Source of the DNA: Pseudomonas protegens CHA0 | GTDB lineage: Bacteria; Pseudomonadota; Gammaproteobacteria; Pseudomonadales; Pseudomonadaceae | DNA length: 64,000 nucleotides | NCBI RefSeq assembly: GCF_000397205.1 | Contig: NC_021237.1 | Span: 1-64,000, forward strand | Reading direction: 5' to 3' | Part shown: positions 41,641 to 49,952 of the stretch, piece by piece | How positions within the stretch are numbered: position 1 is the stretch's first letter | Layout: the number at the start of each line of letters is the position of its first letter | Notes under the pieces: generated by a model | Told to the model about the DNA's origin: nothing | Database searches by the model: none | What the model saw: only the letters and a program-made list of their open reading frames with translations | Made by a program: the position numbers and the translations under genes

Positions 41641-41729
41641 CTTGTGCGCTGGCCGAGTGCCATAGGAAATGGCAAAGCGCTACAAGTGTCTTGAGCCTCT
41701 GTCAGGCAGGCGTCAATGCCGCCTCTTTT
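41641..41729 (+). ncRNA. Candidate ~90-nt small RNA or DUF1161 leader
   Basis: A two-tier hairpin at 41640-41687 pairs ACTTGTGCGCT with AGCGC-t-ACAAGT and, inside, TGCCAT-aggaa-ATGGCA. It is followed by AGGCG-tcaatgc-CGCCT and CTTTT (41708-41729), which looks like an intrinsic terminator. With a plausible promoter just upstream, the stretch fits a small RNA, or a terminated/attenuated leader of the DUF1161 gene that starts 24 bases later. Not matched to any known RNA family. Confidence 0.4.
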
Positions 41730-41752
41730 GATCCGACCAGGGAATGTGACCG

Positions 41753-41977
41753 ATGAAAAAACTAGTATTAGCTGCTGCTTTGTTGAGTCTTGCGGGAACA
41801 ACCCTTGCCGCTGGCAAGCCGTGCGAAGAACTCAAGAGCGAGATTGCCGCCAAGATCGACGCCAACGGCGCCACGCACTACTCGCTGGAAGTGGTGGACA
41901 AGGGCGCGGCGGCGGATGGCAAGGTAGTCGGCTCCTGCGAAGCCGGTACCAAGGAAATTGTCTACAAGCGCGGTTGA
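41753..41977 (+). CDS. DUF1161 family small exported protein, copy 1
   Basis: A 74-residue protein with signal peptide (KKLVLAAALLSLAGTTLA) and the DUF1161 core: PCEELKSEIAAKID, then a two-cysteine pattern ending VVGSCEAGTKEIVYKRG. Cys in PCEEL and GSCE could form a disulfide in the periplasm. A paralogue lies at 43868-44101. Function is unknown. It ends at a strong terminator. Confidence 0.85.
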   Translation: MKKLVLAAALLSLAGTTLAAGKPCEELKSEIAAKIDANGATHYSLEVVDKGAAADGKVVGSCEAGTKEIVYKRG

Positions 41978-41995
41978 GCCTTGTGGATGGTCAAA

Positions 41996-42024
41996 AAAAA
42001 GCCGACGCAGAACGTCGGCTTTTT
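41996..42024 (+). terminator. Bidirectional terminator
   Basis: AAAAA, GCCGACG, loop CAGAA, CGTCGGC and TTTTT lie between the DUF1161 gene and the convergent luciferase-like gene. A and T runs on both sides suit use from either strand. Confidence 0.9.
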
Positions 42025-42037
42025 CATGCCTGTCGTT

Positions 42038-43039
42038 TCAGCCTTTCATCACCTGTGACAGCAGCTCGTAGGAGTGCAGCCGATCGGCGTGTTCGTACAG
42101 ATCGCAGGTGAAGATCAGCTCATCGGCTCCGGTCTGCTCGATCAGCACCTGCAGCTTGGCGCGGATTTTCGCCGGGCTGCCGACCATCGCCAGGCCGAGG
42201 AAGCTGGCGACCGCTTCCTTCTCATGGGGTAGCCACAGGCCGTCCATGCTTTGCACCGGTTTGCGCTGGACCAGGCTCTGGCCACGCATCAGCGCCAGGA
42301 TGCGCTGGTACACCGAAGTCGCCAGGTAATCGGCCTGTTCGTCGGTGTCGGCTGCCACCAGCGGCACGCCAAGCATCACATAAGGCTTGTCGAGCACCGC
42401 CGAAGGCTTGAAGTGGTTGCGGTAGACGCGAATCGCCTCGTGCAGGTAGCGCGGTGCGAAATGCGAGGCGAAGGCGTAAGGCAAGCCCCGTTCCCCGGCC
42501 AGTTGTGCACTGAACAGGCTGGAGCCCAGCAGCCATACCGGCACGTTGGTGCCGGTGCCCGGCATGGCGATCACCCGTTGTTCGGGGGTACGCGGGCCCA
42601 GGTAGGCCATCAGTTCGGCCACGTCCTCAGGGAAATCGTCGGCGCTGCCGGAACGTTCCCGGCGCAGGGCGCGGGCGGTCATCTGGTCGGAACCAGGGGC
42701 GCGGCCCAGTCCCAGGTCGATGCGCCCCGGGTACAGGCTTTCCAGGGTGCCGAACTGTTCGGCGATCACCAGGGGCGCGTGGTTGGGCAGCATGACCCCG
42801 CCGGAACCGACACGAATGGTCGAAGTACCACCCGCCAGGTAGCCGATCAGCACCGAGGTAGCGGAACTGGCGATACCGTCCATGTTGTGGTGCTCGGCGA
42901 CCCAGAAGCGCGTGTAACCGAGCTTCTCCACATGCTGCGCCAGGTCCAGGGAGTTGCGCAGGGACTGCCCCGGGCTGCCGTTTTCACGCACGGGCACCAG
43001 GTCGAGGGTCGAGTATTTAACAGCGGACAGCGGTTTCAT
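42038..43039 (-). CDS. Luciferase-like (LLM class) monooxygenase
   Basis: A 333-residue TIM-barrel protein of the bacterial-luciferase-like family (MsnO8/YhbW type). Seen: [58 protein letters not shown] and [12 protein letters not shown], which are the flavin-pocket regions. FMNH2 is presumed to be supplied by a separate reductase; the substrate is unknown. ATG 43039 gives the usual [17 protein letters not shown]. Divergent from the OsmC gene. Confidence 0.88.
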   Translation of the reverse strand: MKPLSAVKYSTLDLVPVRENGSPGQSLRNSLDLAQHVEKLGYTRFWVAEHHNMDGIASSATSVLIGYLAGGTSTIRVGSGGVMLPNHAPLVIAEQFGTLESLYPGRIDLGLGRAPGSDQMTARALRRERSGSADDFPEDVAELMAYLGPRTPEQRVIAMPGTGTNVPVWLLGSSLFSAQLAGERGLPYAFASHFAPRYLHEAIRVYRNHFKPSAVLDKPYVMLGVPLVAADTDEQADYLATSVYQRILALMRGQSLVQRKPVQSMDGLWLPHEKEAVASFLGLAMVGSPAKIRAKLQVLIEQTGADELIFTCDLYEHADRLHSYELLSQVMKG

Positions 43040-43242
43040 AAGCCTGCTTCTCCTTGGGGTGCGCAGGCTTTTGTCATGAGCCAAAACCTGCCGAAGTCTG
43101 TAAGTCAGATCTATGCAATGTGGGCATATACCCGAGTTTCAATAGCCTGAGTGAATTTGTCGGGTAAACGGGCATCGGCGACAACGGCTGAACTTTGCCA
43201 TCGGATCTATCCTCAGAACCCTTAGGCAACAAAAAACATCAG

Positions 43243-43260
43243 GGTGCGAACTTTCGCACC
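43243..43260 (+). promoter_or_regulatory. Perfect palindrome before the OsmC gene
   Basis: GGTGCGAA-CT-TTCGCACC ends 19 bases before the ATG and just before the GAGGAG ribosome site. It could be a repressor operator or a hairpin in the mRNA leader. No T-run follows, so it is not a terminator. Confidence 0.5.
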
Positions 43261-43279
43261 GGTTCTTGAGGAGAAAGCG

Positions 43280-43711
43280 ATGAGCATCAAAAAGAAAGCC
43301 TCGGCGCACTGGGAAGGTGACCTGAAAACCGGCATTGGCTCGATCTCGACCGAAACCGGCGTGTTGCGTGAGGCGCCCTACGGTTTCAAGGCGCGTTTCG
43401 AAGGCGGCAAGGGGACCAACCCGGAGGAACTGATTGGCGCGGCCCACGCGGGCTGTTTCTCCATGGCCTTTTCCATGATCCTTGGCGAGGCCGGGCTCAA
43501 GGCGGACAGCATCGACACCCAGGCAGAAGTGACCCTGGACCAGGTCGATGGCGGCTTTGCCATTACCGCGGTGCACCTGATCCTCAAGGCGAAGATCCCC
43601 GGTGCCAGCCAGCAGCAGTTCGATGAGCTGAGCAAGAAGGCCAAGGAAGGGTGCCCGGTGTCCAAGGTGCTCAACGCCAAGATCAGCCTGGATGCGACGC
43701 TGCTGAGTTGA
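43280..43711 (+). CDS. osmC: OsmC family peroxiredoxin
   Basis: A 143-residue OsmC-type thiol peroxidase acting on organic hydroperoxides. It starts MSIKKKASAHWEGDLKTGIG and has the two redox cysteines Cys59 (HAGCFSM) and Cys125 (EGCPVS). The MSIKKxASAHWxGDLKxGxG form points to OsmC rather than Ohr. E. coli osmC is RpoS and osmotically induced; here a palindrome at 43243-43260 may control it. Divergent from the luciferase-like gene. Confidence 0.93.
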   Translation: MSIKKKASAHWEGDLKTGIGSISTETGVLREAPYGFKARFEGGKGTNPEELIGAAHAGCFSMAFSMILGEAGLKADSIDTQAEVTLDQVDGGFAITAVHLILKAKIPGASQQQFDELSKKAKEGCPVSKVLNAKISLDATLLS

Positions 43712-43720
43712 GGCAACTGC

Positions 43721-43774
43721 TTGGCCGGCAAGCCGGCTCCTGCAACGGTCCGTAGGAGCGGGCTTGTCGGCGAA
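43721..43774. repeat. REP doublet after osmC
   Basis: GGCCGGCAAGCCGGCTCCTG, then GTAGGAGCGGGCTTGTCGGC and GAA, facing each other between osmC and the second DUF1161 gene. Confidence 0.78.
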
Positions 43775-43867
43775 TGCGCCTGTGCGGCGGACAAGCACCT
43801 GTGGTCGAATACGCGACTGCGGCTTCAGCGCACCCCCGTGTGCACCGCAGCAAGGGAGCTTTAGATC

Positions 43868-44101
43868 ATGAAACGTTTTGCCTTGGCGGTTGTTAGTTGT
43901 GCGCTGGCCACATCGGCCCTGGCCGCGCCCAAGCCCTGCGAGGAACTCAAGGCCGAGATCGAAGCCAAGATCCAGGCCCAGGGCGTACCTTCCTACACCC
44001 TGGAAATCGTTACCAACGACGAGGTCCACGACAACAACATGGTGGTCGGCAGCTGTGAAAACGGCACCAGGAAGATCATCTATCAGAAGAACGATCGCTG
44101 A
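43868..44101 (+). CDS. DUF1161 family small exported protein, copy 2
   Basis: A 77-residue paralogue of the protein at 41753-41977: signal peptide (KRFALAVVSCALATSALA), PCEELKAEIEAKIQAQGV and VVGSCENGTRKIIYQKNDR. The two cysteines are conserved. The copies are separated by the luciferase-like and osmC genes, so the duplication is old or was interrupted. Role unknown. Confidence 0.85.
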   Translation: MKRFALAVVSCALATSALAAPKPCEELKAEIEAKIQAQGVPSYTLEIVTNDEVHDNNMVVGSCENGTRKIIYQKNDR

Positions 44102-44107
44102 CCCGAC

Positions 44108-44527
44108 TCAGGGCACGCAGTTGATCATGCGCTCCTCGGCGACTATTTCGCGCTGGGCGTTGTACAGCCGGGCGCTGGGGGTGAACCCCAGGTTGCGCGC
44201 CTCCAGGCGATAGCGCTGGCCGGCCTGGAAATGGTCGTAGCGCAGGCTCAGGTAGCACAGGCGCTCCTGGGGATCGTTGTTCATGCCCATGCCGCCGGCG
44301 AACACTTCGAAATCGAAGCGCACCATCAATTCGTGGCTGCCGGGGCTGACCTGGAAGAAGCGCCCGTCGTCCAGGCGCTGGTTGTCCAGACGTTCGGCCA
44401 TGACCAGCTTGCCCCCGGGCGTCGGGGTGGCCAGGTCGATCCAGGCCTGTTGCGGATCGACGCCCGGCAGGGGCGTAGTGCAGGCGCTGAGGGTGCCAAG
44501 GGCGAGAAACAGTAGAAATGGACGCAT
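44108..44527 (-). CDS. Putative lipoprotein, member of a tandem pair
   Basis: A 139-residue protein with lipobox LSAC (Cys16) after PFLLFLALGT. The mature part has AWIDLATP, RLDDGRFFQVSPGSHELMVRFDFEV, the Cys in ERLCYLSLRYDHF, and AGQRYRLEARNLGFTPSARLYN. It is clearly related to the gene just upstream (44570-44983). I do not recognise a named family beyond conserved Pseudomonas lipoproteins. Probably anchored in the envelope. Confidence 0.75.
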   Translation of the reverse strand: MRPFLLFLALGTLSACTTPLPGVDPQQAWIDLATPTPGGKLVMAERLDNQRLDDGRFFQVSPGSHELMVRFDFEVFAGGMGMNNDPQERLCYLSLRYDHFQAGQRYRLEARNLGFTPSARLYNAQREIVAEERMINCVP

Positions 44528-44569
44528 GACTGGGGCCGAGTGAGCGAGAGGCCCTCAGCATAGCGCCGT

Positions 44570-44983
44570 TCAACTGCGCTGGCAGCCTGCCGGCCGGGCT
44601 TTGTCGAGCAGGGTGTGCTGCTCGTCGTAGAGCCTGGCCCAGGGGTGGAAACCGATGTTCCCGGCCTGTACCTGGTAGCGCTGGCCGGCACCGAAATCCT
44701 TGAATTTCACGTTCAGCTGGCAATCGCGCCACAGCGGCTCGGCGTCTGGCCCGATGTTGCTGGGTTGCACGGCGAACTGGTAGCGCAGGGTCAGTTCATG
44801 GCTGCCGGGCTGGACCTGGAAATAGCGCGGATCATCGATGTTCTTGGCGTCCACCTCCAATGCCTGCAGGTGGGTGTTCCGGGGCGGAGCCAGGTCGACC
44901 CAGGCCTGGGCCGGGTCGGGGTCGGGCAGGCCGGCGCAACCGCCGAGGGTCAGCAGGCCGGTGGTCAACAACAACACGCGCAT
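44570..44983 (-). CDS. Putative lipoprotein, tandem paralogue
   Basis: A 137-residue protein with lipobox LGGC (Cys16) after LLLTTGLLT. It shares AWVDLAPP, DDPRYFQVQPGSHELTLRYQF, a central Cys (RDCQLNVKF), GAGQRYQVQAGNIGFHPWARLYDEQ and a C-terminal Cys with the following gene. The pair lies 42 bases apart on the same strand and probably forms an operon produced by tandem duplication. The PGSHEL element resembles that in other envelope carbohydrate- or metal-handling lipoproteins, but function is unknown. Confidence 0.75.
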   Translation of the reverse strand: MRVLLLTTGLLTLGGCAGLPDPDPAQAWVDLAPPRNTHLQALEVDAKNIDDPRYFQVQPGSHELTLRYQFAVQPSNIGPDAEPLWRDCQLNVKFKDFGAGQRYQVQAGNIGFHPWARLYDEQHTLLDKARPAGCQRS

Positions 44984-45042
44984 GGCGAAACTCCAGGCTG
45001 GCGAGATAGTCTTGCGGACAGACTCTCTGTGGATGATTCGAT

Positions 45043-46152
45043 TTGATTAGGCCGTGTTCAAGCCATGGGTTACTTGATCCTCTTTTACGGTTTTTGTTTC
45101 CGGCACTGATGCTTTTGCTGCTCAACGGTTGCAGCAGCGTCGGTTATTACAGCCAGCTGGCCAGTGGCCAATTGCAGCTGCTGCGAGCCCGTGTGCCGGT
45201 GGCGCAAGTCGTCGCCGACCCGAGCCGCGATGCGAGCCTGCGCGCCCATCTGGCCCAGTCGCAGCAGGCACGCCGCTTTGCCAGTGAGCACCTGCACCTG
45301 CCGGACAACCGCAGCTATCGGCTGTACGTCGACATCGGGCGGCCCTATGTGGTGTGGAACGTGTTCGCCACCCCGGAGTTTTCCCTGAACCCGCAAACCC
45401 ACTGCTTTCCCATTGCCGGTTGCGTGGCTTACCGCGGCTATTACAGCCAGGGCGCGGCCCGGGGCGAGGCGGCGTTGCAGCAGTTGAAGGGCATGGACGT
45501 GGCGATCGGCGGGGTCGAGGCCTATTCCACCCTGGGCTGGTTCGACGACCCGATCATCAGTTCGATGATGCACTGGGGCGACGAGCGCCTCGCGACCCTG
45601 ATCTTCCACGAGCTGGCGCACCAGCGCTTCTATGTGAAGGACGACACCGAGTTCAACGAGTCCTACGCCACCTTCGTCGAGCAGGAAGGCACCCGCCAGT
45701 GGCGCGCCTATCGCGGGCTGGCGCCATTGAGCGACGGCGAGTTGCGCCAGCGTGACCAGTTCACCCAGCTGGTGCTCGATACCCGCAAGCGCCTGGAGCA
45801 GCTGTATGCCCTGCCCTTGCCCGCCGAGCAGATGCGCCAGCGCAAGGCCGCGGAGTTCGAGCGCATGCGCAGCGAGTATCGGCAGTTGCGCGACAGCCAG
45901 TGGGCCGGTTCCAAGCGCTATGACGCCTGGATCAACACTCCGCTGAACAACGCCCGGCTGCTGCCCTTCGGCCTGTATGACCAATGGGTGCCGGCGTTTG
46001 CCGCCTTGTTCAGGCAGGTGAAGGGGGACTGGCCGGCATTCTTCGCCGCCGTGGAGACGCTGGGACGTTTGCCGGCCGAGGAGCGCAAGGCGGCCCTGAT
46101 CCGGTTGCAGGACACCGTCGCCCTCGCGCCGGCTCCTGCTTCGGGCCTGTAG
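45043..46152 (+). CDS. Zinc aminopeptidase-like lipoprotein
   Basis: A 369-residue predicted lipoprotein (hydrophobic LFPALMLLLLNG then Cys30) of the putative aminopeptidase family Pfam PF10023. The zinc motif HELAH lies at 189-193 with a downstream NESYATFVEQEG that supplies the third ligand. The start is taken as TTG 45043 because it keeps a full signal sequence; the first ATG (45109) would leave only a few residues before the lipobox. Role in peptide turnover in the periplasm is inferred. Confidence 0.85.
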   Translation: MIRPCSSHGLLDPLLRFLFPALMLLLLNGCSSVGYYSQLASGQLQLLRARVPVAQVVADPSRDASLRAHLAQSQQARRFASEHLHLPDNRSYRLYVDIGRPYVVWNVFATPEFSLNPQTHCFPIAGCVAYRGYYSQGAARGEAALQQLKGMDVAIGGVEAYSTLGWFDDPIISSMMHWGDERLATLIFHELAHQRFYVKDDTEFNESYATFVEQEGTRQWRAYRGLAPLSDGELRQRDQFTQLVLDTRKRLEQLYALPLPAEQMRQRKAAEFERMRSEYRQLRDSQWAGSKRYDAWINTPLNNARLLPFGLYDQWVPAFAALFRQVKGDWPAFFAAVETLGRLPAEERKAALIRLQDTVALAPAPASGL

Positions 46153-46171
46153 CAGCCGGCTTGCCGGCGAA
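46150..46171. repeat. Single REP element
   Basis: AGCAGCCGGCTTGCCGGCGA between the aminopeptidase gene and the convergent HAD gene. Confidence 0.7.
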
Positions 46172-46180
46172 GCCTGTGCC

Positions 46181-46831
46181 TTAACGCGGCAAAAACGCCT
46201 GGTGCAGCTCGCCCAGGGTCTGGAAGTGATAGGCCGGGGCTTCGGCAGTCAATTCCTCATGGCTGCCAAAGCCATAACCCACCGCCGCCGCGTCCAGCCC
46301 GTTGCGCCTGGCGCCGATCAGGTCGTGCTTGCGGTCGCCGATCATCAATGTGCTGGCAGGGTCGAGTTGCTCCTGCTCCAGCAGATGGGCGATCAGCTCC
46401 ACCTTGTCGGTGCGGGTGCCGTCCAGTTCGCTGCCGTAGATCACCTTGAAGTGCTTGGCGAAGTCGAAGTGACGGGCGATCTCCCGGGCGAAGACCCAGG
46501 GCTTGGAGGTCGCGATGTACAGTTGCCGCCCTTGCCCGCCGAGGGTTTCCAGCAGCGGCGTGACGCCATCGAAGACGCGGTTTTCATACAGGCCGGTGAC
46601 CTTGAAGCGTTCGCGATAGAAGTTCACCGCTTCCCAGGCTCGGGCCTCGTCGAAGCCGTAGAACTGCATGAAGGCCTGCAACAGCGGCGGGCCGATGAAG
46701 TGCTCCAGTTTGCTCAGGTCCGGCTCGTCGATGCCCAGTTTGCCCAGGGCGAACTGGATCGAACGGGTGATGCCCTCGCGAGGGTCGGTGAGGGTGCCGT
46801 CGAGGTCGAACAGTACGGTTTGGTAATGCAT
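46181..46831 (-). CDS. HAD-family phosphatase, phosphoglycolate-phosphatase-like
   Basis: A 216-residue HAD hydrolase: nucleophile Asp9 and Asp11 in LFDLDGTLTD, a helical cap, the Ser/Thr motif in LYIATSKP, and MIGDRKHDLIGARRNGLDAAAVGYGFG as motif IV. The cap and GYGFG resemble Gph/PhnX-like subfamily members, but the substrate is not certain. ATG 46831 gives MHYQTVLFDLDGT. Next to the gamma-carbonic-anhydrase-like gene on the same strand. Confidence 0.85.
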   Translation of the reverse strand: MHYQTVLFDLDGTLTDPREGITRSIQFALGKLGIDEPDLSKLEHFIGPPLLQAFMQFYGFDEARAWEAVNFYRERFKVTGLYENRVFDGVTPLLETLGGQGRQLYIATSKPWVFAREIARHFDFAKHFKVIYGSELDGTRTDKVELIAHLLEQEQLDPASTLMIGDRKHDLIGARRNGLDAAAVGYGFGSHEELTAEAPAYHFQTLGELHQAFLPR

Positions 46832-46858
46832 GGGGATTCCTGGGCTGTGCAAGGGGGG

Positions 46859-47404
46859 TCAGGGCCGGTCGTAGCCTTCGGCCAGGTGCAGGTCCTTGAG
46901 CTTCACGTAGTTGGCGGCGCTGTAGGTGAAGAAGGCGCGCTCCTTGTCGGTCAGCGGGCGCGCCTGCTTCACCGGGCTGCCCACATAGAGAAAGCCGTTT
47001 TCCAGGCGCTTGCCCGGCGGCACCAGGCTGCCGGCGCCGACTATCACATCGTCCTCCACCACCGCGCCGTCCATGACAATGCTGCCCATGCCGATCAGCA
47101 CCCGGCTGCCGATGCTGCAACCGTGGAGCATGACCTTGTGGGCGATGGTCACGTCGTCGCCGATCAGCAGCGGGAAGCCGTCGGGGTTGAACGGGCCGGC
47201 GTGGGTGATGTGCAGAACGCTGGCGTCCTGCACGCTGGTGCGCGCGCCGATGCGGATGCGGTGCATGTCGCCGCGGATCACGGTCAGCGGCCAGACCGAG
47301 CTGTCGGCGCCGATTTCCACGTCGCCGATGACCACCGCCGAGTGGTCGACAAAGGCCCGCTCGCCCAGGTTCGGGGTGTGGTTCTGGTATCTGCGAATGG
47401 CCAA
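46859..47404 (-). CDS. Gamma-carbonic-anhydrase-like hexapeptide protein
   Basis: A 181-residue left-handed beta-helix protein of the YrdA/CaiE family. Hexapeptide repeats run through VVIGDVEIGADSSVWPLTVIRGDMHRIRIGARTSVQDASVLHI, and three histidines suited to bind zinc are present (HITHAGP, AHKVMLHGC). Carbonic anhydrase activity is often absent in this subgroup, so the role is uncertain. Divergent from prlC. Confidence 0.88.
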   Translation of the reverse strand: MAIRRYQNHTPNLGERAFVDHSAVVIGDVEIGADSSVWPLTVIRGDMHRIRIGARTSVQDASVLHITHAGPFNPDGFPLLIGDDVTIAHKVMLHGCSIGSRVLIGMGSIVMDGAVVEDDVIVGAGSLVPPGKRLENGFLYVGSPVKQARPLTDKERAFFTYSAANYVKLKDLHLAEGYDRP

Positions 47405-47506
47405 GTGCGAATGCCTCTCTGAGATTTATTAATGGGGGCTATAGCTGCGGTGGGCGTCGATTGTAATTAAGATGGCTCAATGTTTCTTCCAGCCAAGGTG
47501 CCCACC

Positions 47507-49558
47507 GTGAGTGTGAACAACCCTCTTCTGCAGCCCTACGACCTGCCGCCGTTCTCGGCGATCCGCGCCGAGCATGTGCAACCGGCCATCGAACAGATCC
47601 TGGCTGACAACCGCGCCGCCATCGCTGACATCCTCAAGACCCAAGCCACCCAGCCGACCTGGGCTGGCCTGGTGCTGGCCATGGACGAGCTCAATGATCG
47701 CCTGGGCGCTGCCTGGAGCCCGGTCAGCCACCTCAACGCAGTGTGCAACAGCGCCGAACTGCGTGAAGCCTACGAGGCCTGCCTGCCGGCCCTGAGCGCC
47801 TATTCCACGGAAATGGGCCAGAACCGCGAGCTGTTCCAGGCCTTCGACGCCCTGGCCAAGAGCCCGGAAGCCGCCGGTTTCGACGTGGCGCAGAAGACTA
47901 TCCTCGAACACTCCCTGCGGGACTTCCGCCTGTCGGGCATCGACCTGCCGCCCGAGCAGCAAAAGCGTTATGCCGAGGTGCAGAGCAAGCTTTCCGAGCT
48001 GGGCAGCCGGTTCTCCAACCAACTGCTGGATGCCACCCAGGCCTGGACCAAGCACATCACCGATGAAGCCGCCCTGGCCGGCCTGACCGACTCGGCCAAG
48101 GCGCAAATGGCAGCCGCCGCCCAGGCCAAGGACCTGGAAGGCTGGCTGATCACCCTGGAATTCCCCAGCTACTACGCAGTGATGACCTACGCCCAGGACC
48201 GTGCCCTGCGCGAAGAAGTCTATGCCGCCTACAGCACCCGCGCGTCGGACCAGGGCCCTAACGCCGGTCAGAACGACAACGGTCCGGTGATGGAAGAAAT
48301 CCTCGACCTGCGTCAGGAGTTGGCCAAGCTCCTGGGTTTCGCCAGCTTCTCCGAGTTGAGCCTGGCCACCAAGATGGCCGAGTCCAGCGACCAGGTGCTG
48401 AGCTTCCTGCGGGACCTGGCCAAGCGCAGCAAGCCGTTTGCCGCCCAGGACCTGGAGCAGCTCAAGGCCTACGCCGCCGAACAGGGTTGCCCCGACCTGC
48501 AAAGCTGGGACAGCGGTTTCTACGGCGAGAAGCTGCGTGAGCAGCGCTACAGCGTTTCCCAGGAAGCCCTGCGCGCCTATTTCCCCATCGACAAGGTGCT
48601 GAGCGGGCTGTTCGCCATTGTCCAGCGCCTGTACGGCATCGAGATCGCCGAGCAGAAAGGTTTCGATACCTGGCACCCGGACGTGCGCCTGTTCGAGATC
48701 AAGGAAAACGGCCAGCACGTCGGCCGCCTCTTCTTCGACCTCTATGCCCGCGCCAACAAGCGCGGCGGTGCCTGGATGGACGGTGCCCGCGATCGCCGTC
48801 GCACGCTGGACGGGGTATTGCAAAGCCCGGTAGCCAACCTGGTGTGCAACTTCACCCCGGCGGTCAGCGGCAAGCCGGCCTTGCTGACCCACGATGAAGT
48901 CACCACCCTGTTCCACGAATTCGGCCACGGCCTGCACCACCTGCTGACCCGGGTCGAGCACGCCGGAGTGTCCGGGATCAACGGCGTGGCCTGGGACGCC
49001 GTCGAGCTGCCGAGCCAGTTCATGGAAAACTGGTGCTGGGAGCCGGAAGGCCTGGCACTGATCTCCGGCCACTATGAAAGCGGCGAACCGCTGCCCCAGG
49101 ACCTGCTGCAGAAGATGCTGGCGGCGAAGAACTTCCAGTCCGGGCTGATGATGGTGCGCCAGCTGGAATTTTCCCTGTTCGACTTCGAACTGCACGCCAC
49201 CCACGGCGACGGCCGCAGCGTGCTGCAAGTGCTGGAAACCGTGCGCGACGAAGTCTCGGTGATGCGCCCGCCGGCCTACAACCGCTTCCCCAACAGCTTC
49301 GCGCACATCTTCGCCGGCGGTTACGCCGCGGGGTACTACAGCTACAAGTGGGCGGAAGTGCTGTCGGCCGACGCCTTCTCCAGGTTCGAGGAAGAGGGTG
49401 TGCTCAATTCGGCCACCGGGCGTGCGTTCCGCGAGGCGATCCTGGCCCGTGGCGGCTCCCAGGAGCCTATGGTGCTGTTCGTCGATTTCCGCGGACGGGC
49501 GCCGTCGATTGACGCACTCTTGCGCCACAGCGGCCTCAGCGAGGACGCGGCAGCATGA
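47507..49558 (+). CDS. prlC: Oligopeptidase A
   Basis: Cytosolic M3-family zinc metallopeptidase that degrades oligopeptides, including cleaved signal peptides. The 683-residue protein has the HEFGH zinc motif at 470-474 and downstream Glu in the expected region. The start is GTG 47507 (MSVNNPLLQPYDLPPFSAI), the usual Pseudomonas N-terminus; the frame continues upstream without conservation. The stop overlaps the yheV-like start (ATGA). Confidence 0.96.
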   Translation: MSVNNPLLQPYDLPPFSAIRAEHVQPAIEQILADNRAAIADILKTQATQPTWAGLVLAMDELNDRLGAAWSPVSHLNAVCNSAELREAYEACLPALSAYSTEMGQNRELFQAFDALAKSPEAAGFDVAQKTILEHSLRDFRLSGIDLPPEQQKRYAEVQSKLSELGSRFSNQLLDATQAWTKHITDEAALAGLTDSAKAQMAAAAQAKDLEGWLITLEFPSYYAVMTYAQDRALREEVYAAYSTRASDQGPNAGQNDNGPVMEEILDLRQELAKLLGFASFSELSLATKMAESSDQVLSFLRDLAKRSKPFAAQDLEQLKAYAAEQGCPDLQSWDSGFYGEKLREQRYSVSQEALRAYFPIDKVLSGLFAIVQRLYGIEIAEQKGFDTWHPDVRLFEIKENGQHVGRLFFDLYARANKRGGAWMDGARDRRRTLDGVLQSPVANLVCNFTPAVSGKPALLTHDEVTTLFHEFGHGLHHLLTRVEHAGVSGINGVAWDAVELPSQFMENWCWEPEGLALISGHYESGEPLPQDLLQKMLAAKNFQSGLMMVRQLEFSLFDFELHATHGDGRSVLQVLETVRDEVSVMRPPAYNRFPNSFAHIFAGGYAAGYYSYKWAEVLSADAFSRFEEEGVLNSATGRAFREAILARGGSQEPMVLFVDFRGRAPSIDALLRHSGLSEDAAA

Positions 49559-49833
49559 GTGACGCACCCGTGAAGACCAAGAAACGCTTTATCGCCGGGG
49601 CGGTATGCCCGGCGTGCAGTGAGCAGGACAAGCTGATGATGTGGAGTGAGGACGATGTGCCTCATCGCGAGTGCGTGGCCTGTGGCTACTCCGACACCCT
49701 CAACGAACAGGGGCTGTCGGTGCCCAAGGAACTCGGGACCCGGGTCAACAGCGCGACGCCCAAGGTGGCGGACATCAAGGTGCAATCGGTGCAGTTTTTC
49801 CCCAACCCCAAGTTGAAGAAAAAGACTGACTGA
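49555..49833 (+). CDS. yheV: YheV-type zinc-ribbon protein
   Basis: A 92-residue protein with a four-cysteine zinc ribbon, Cys18, Cys21, Cys40, Cys43 (VCPACSEQD and RECVACGYSD), followed by a charged tail. It matches the YheV/DUF2387 family, which accompanies prlC in gammaproteobacteria. ATG overlaps the prlC stop by four bases, so it is co-translated. Function unknown. Confidence 0.92.
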   Translation: MSDAPVKTKKRFIAGAVCPACSEQDKLMMWSEDDVPHRECVACGYSDTLNEQGLSVPKELGTRVNSATPKVADIKVQSVQFFPNPKLKKKTD

Positions 49834-49860
49834 CCCCGCAGTAAAAAGCCTGCTCCCCTC

Positions 49861-49940
49861 CAGGAGCCGGCTTGCCGGCGAAGCGATTCGCCGCCCTTCT
49901 TTCGATCCCTGGGTTTTCGCAAGCAGGCTCGCTCGTACAC
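49861..49940. repeat. REP element with a degenerate partner
   Basis: CAGGAGCCGGCTTGCCGGCG at 49861 and, about 35 bases on, TTCGCAAGCAGGCTCGCTCG, a different REP form pointing the other way. It lies between convergent yheV and the phosphatase gene. Confidence 0.65.
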
Positions 49941-49952
49941 AGGGTGTGGCGC

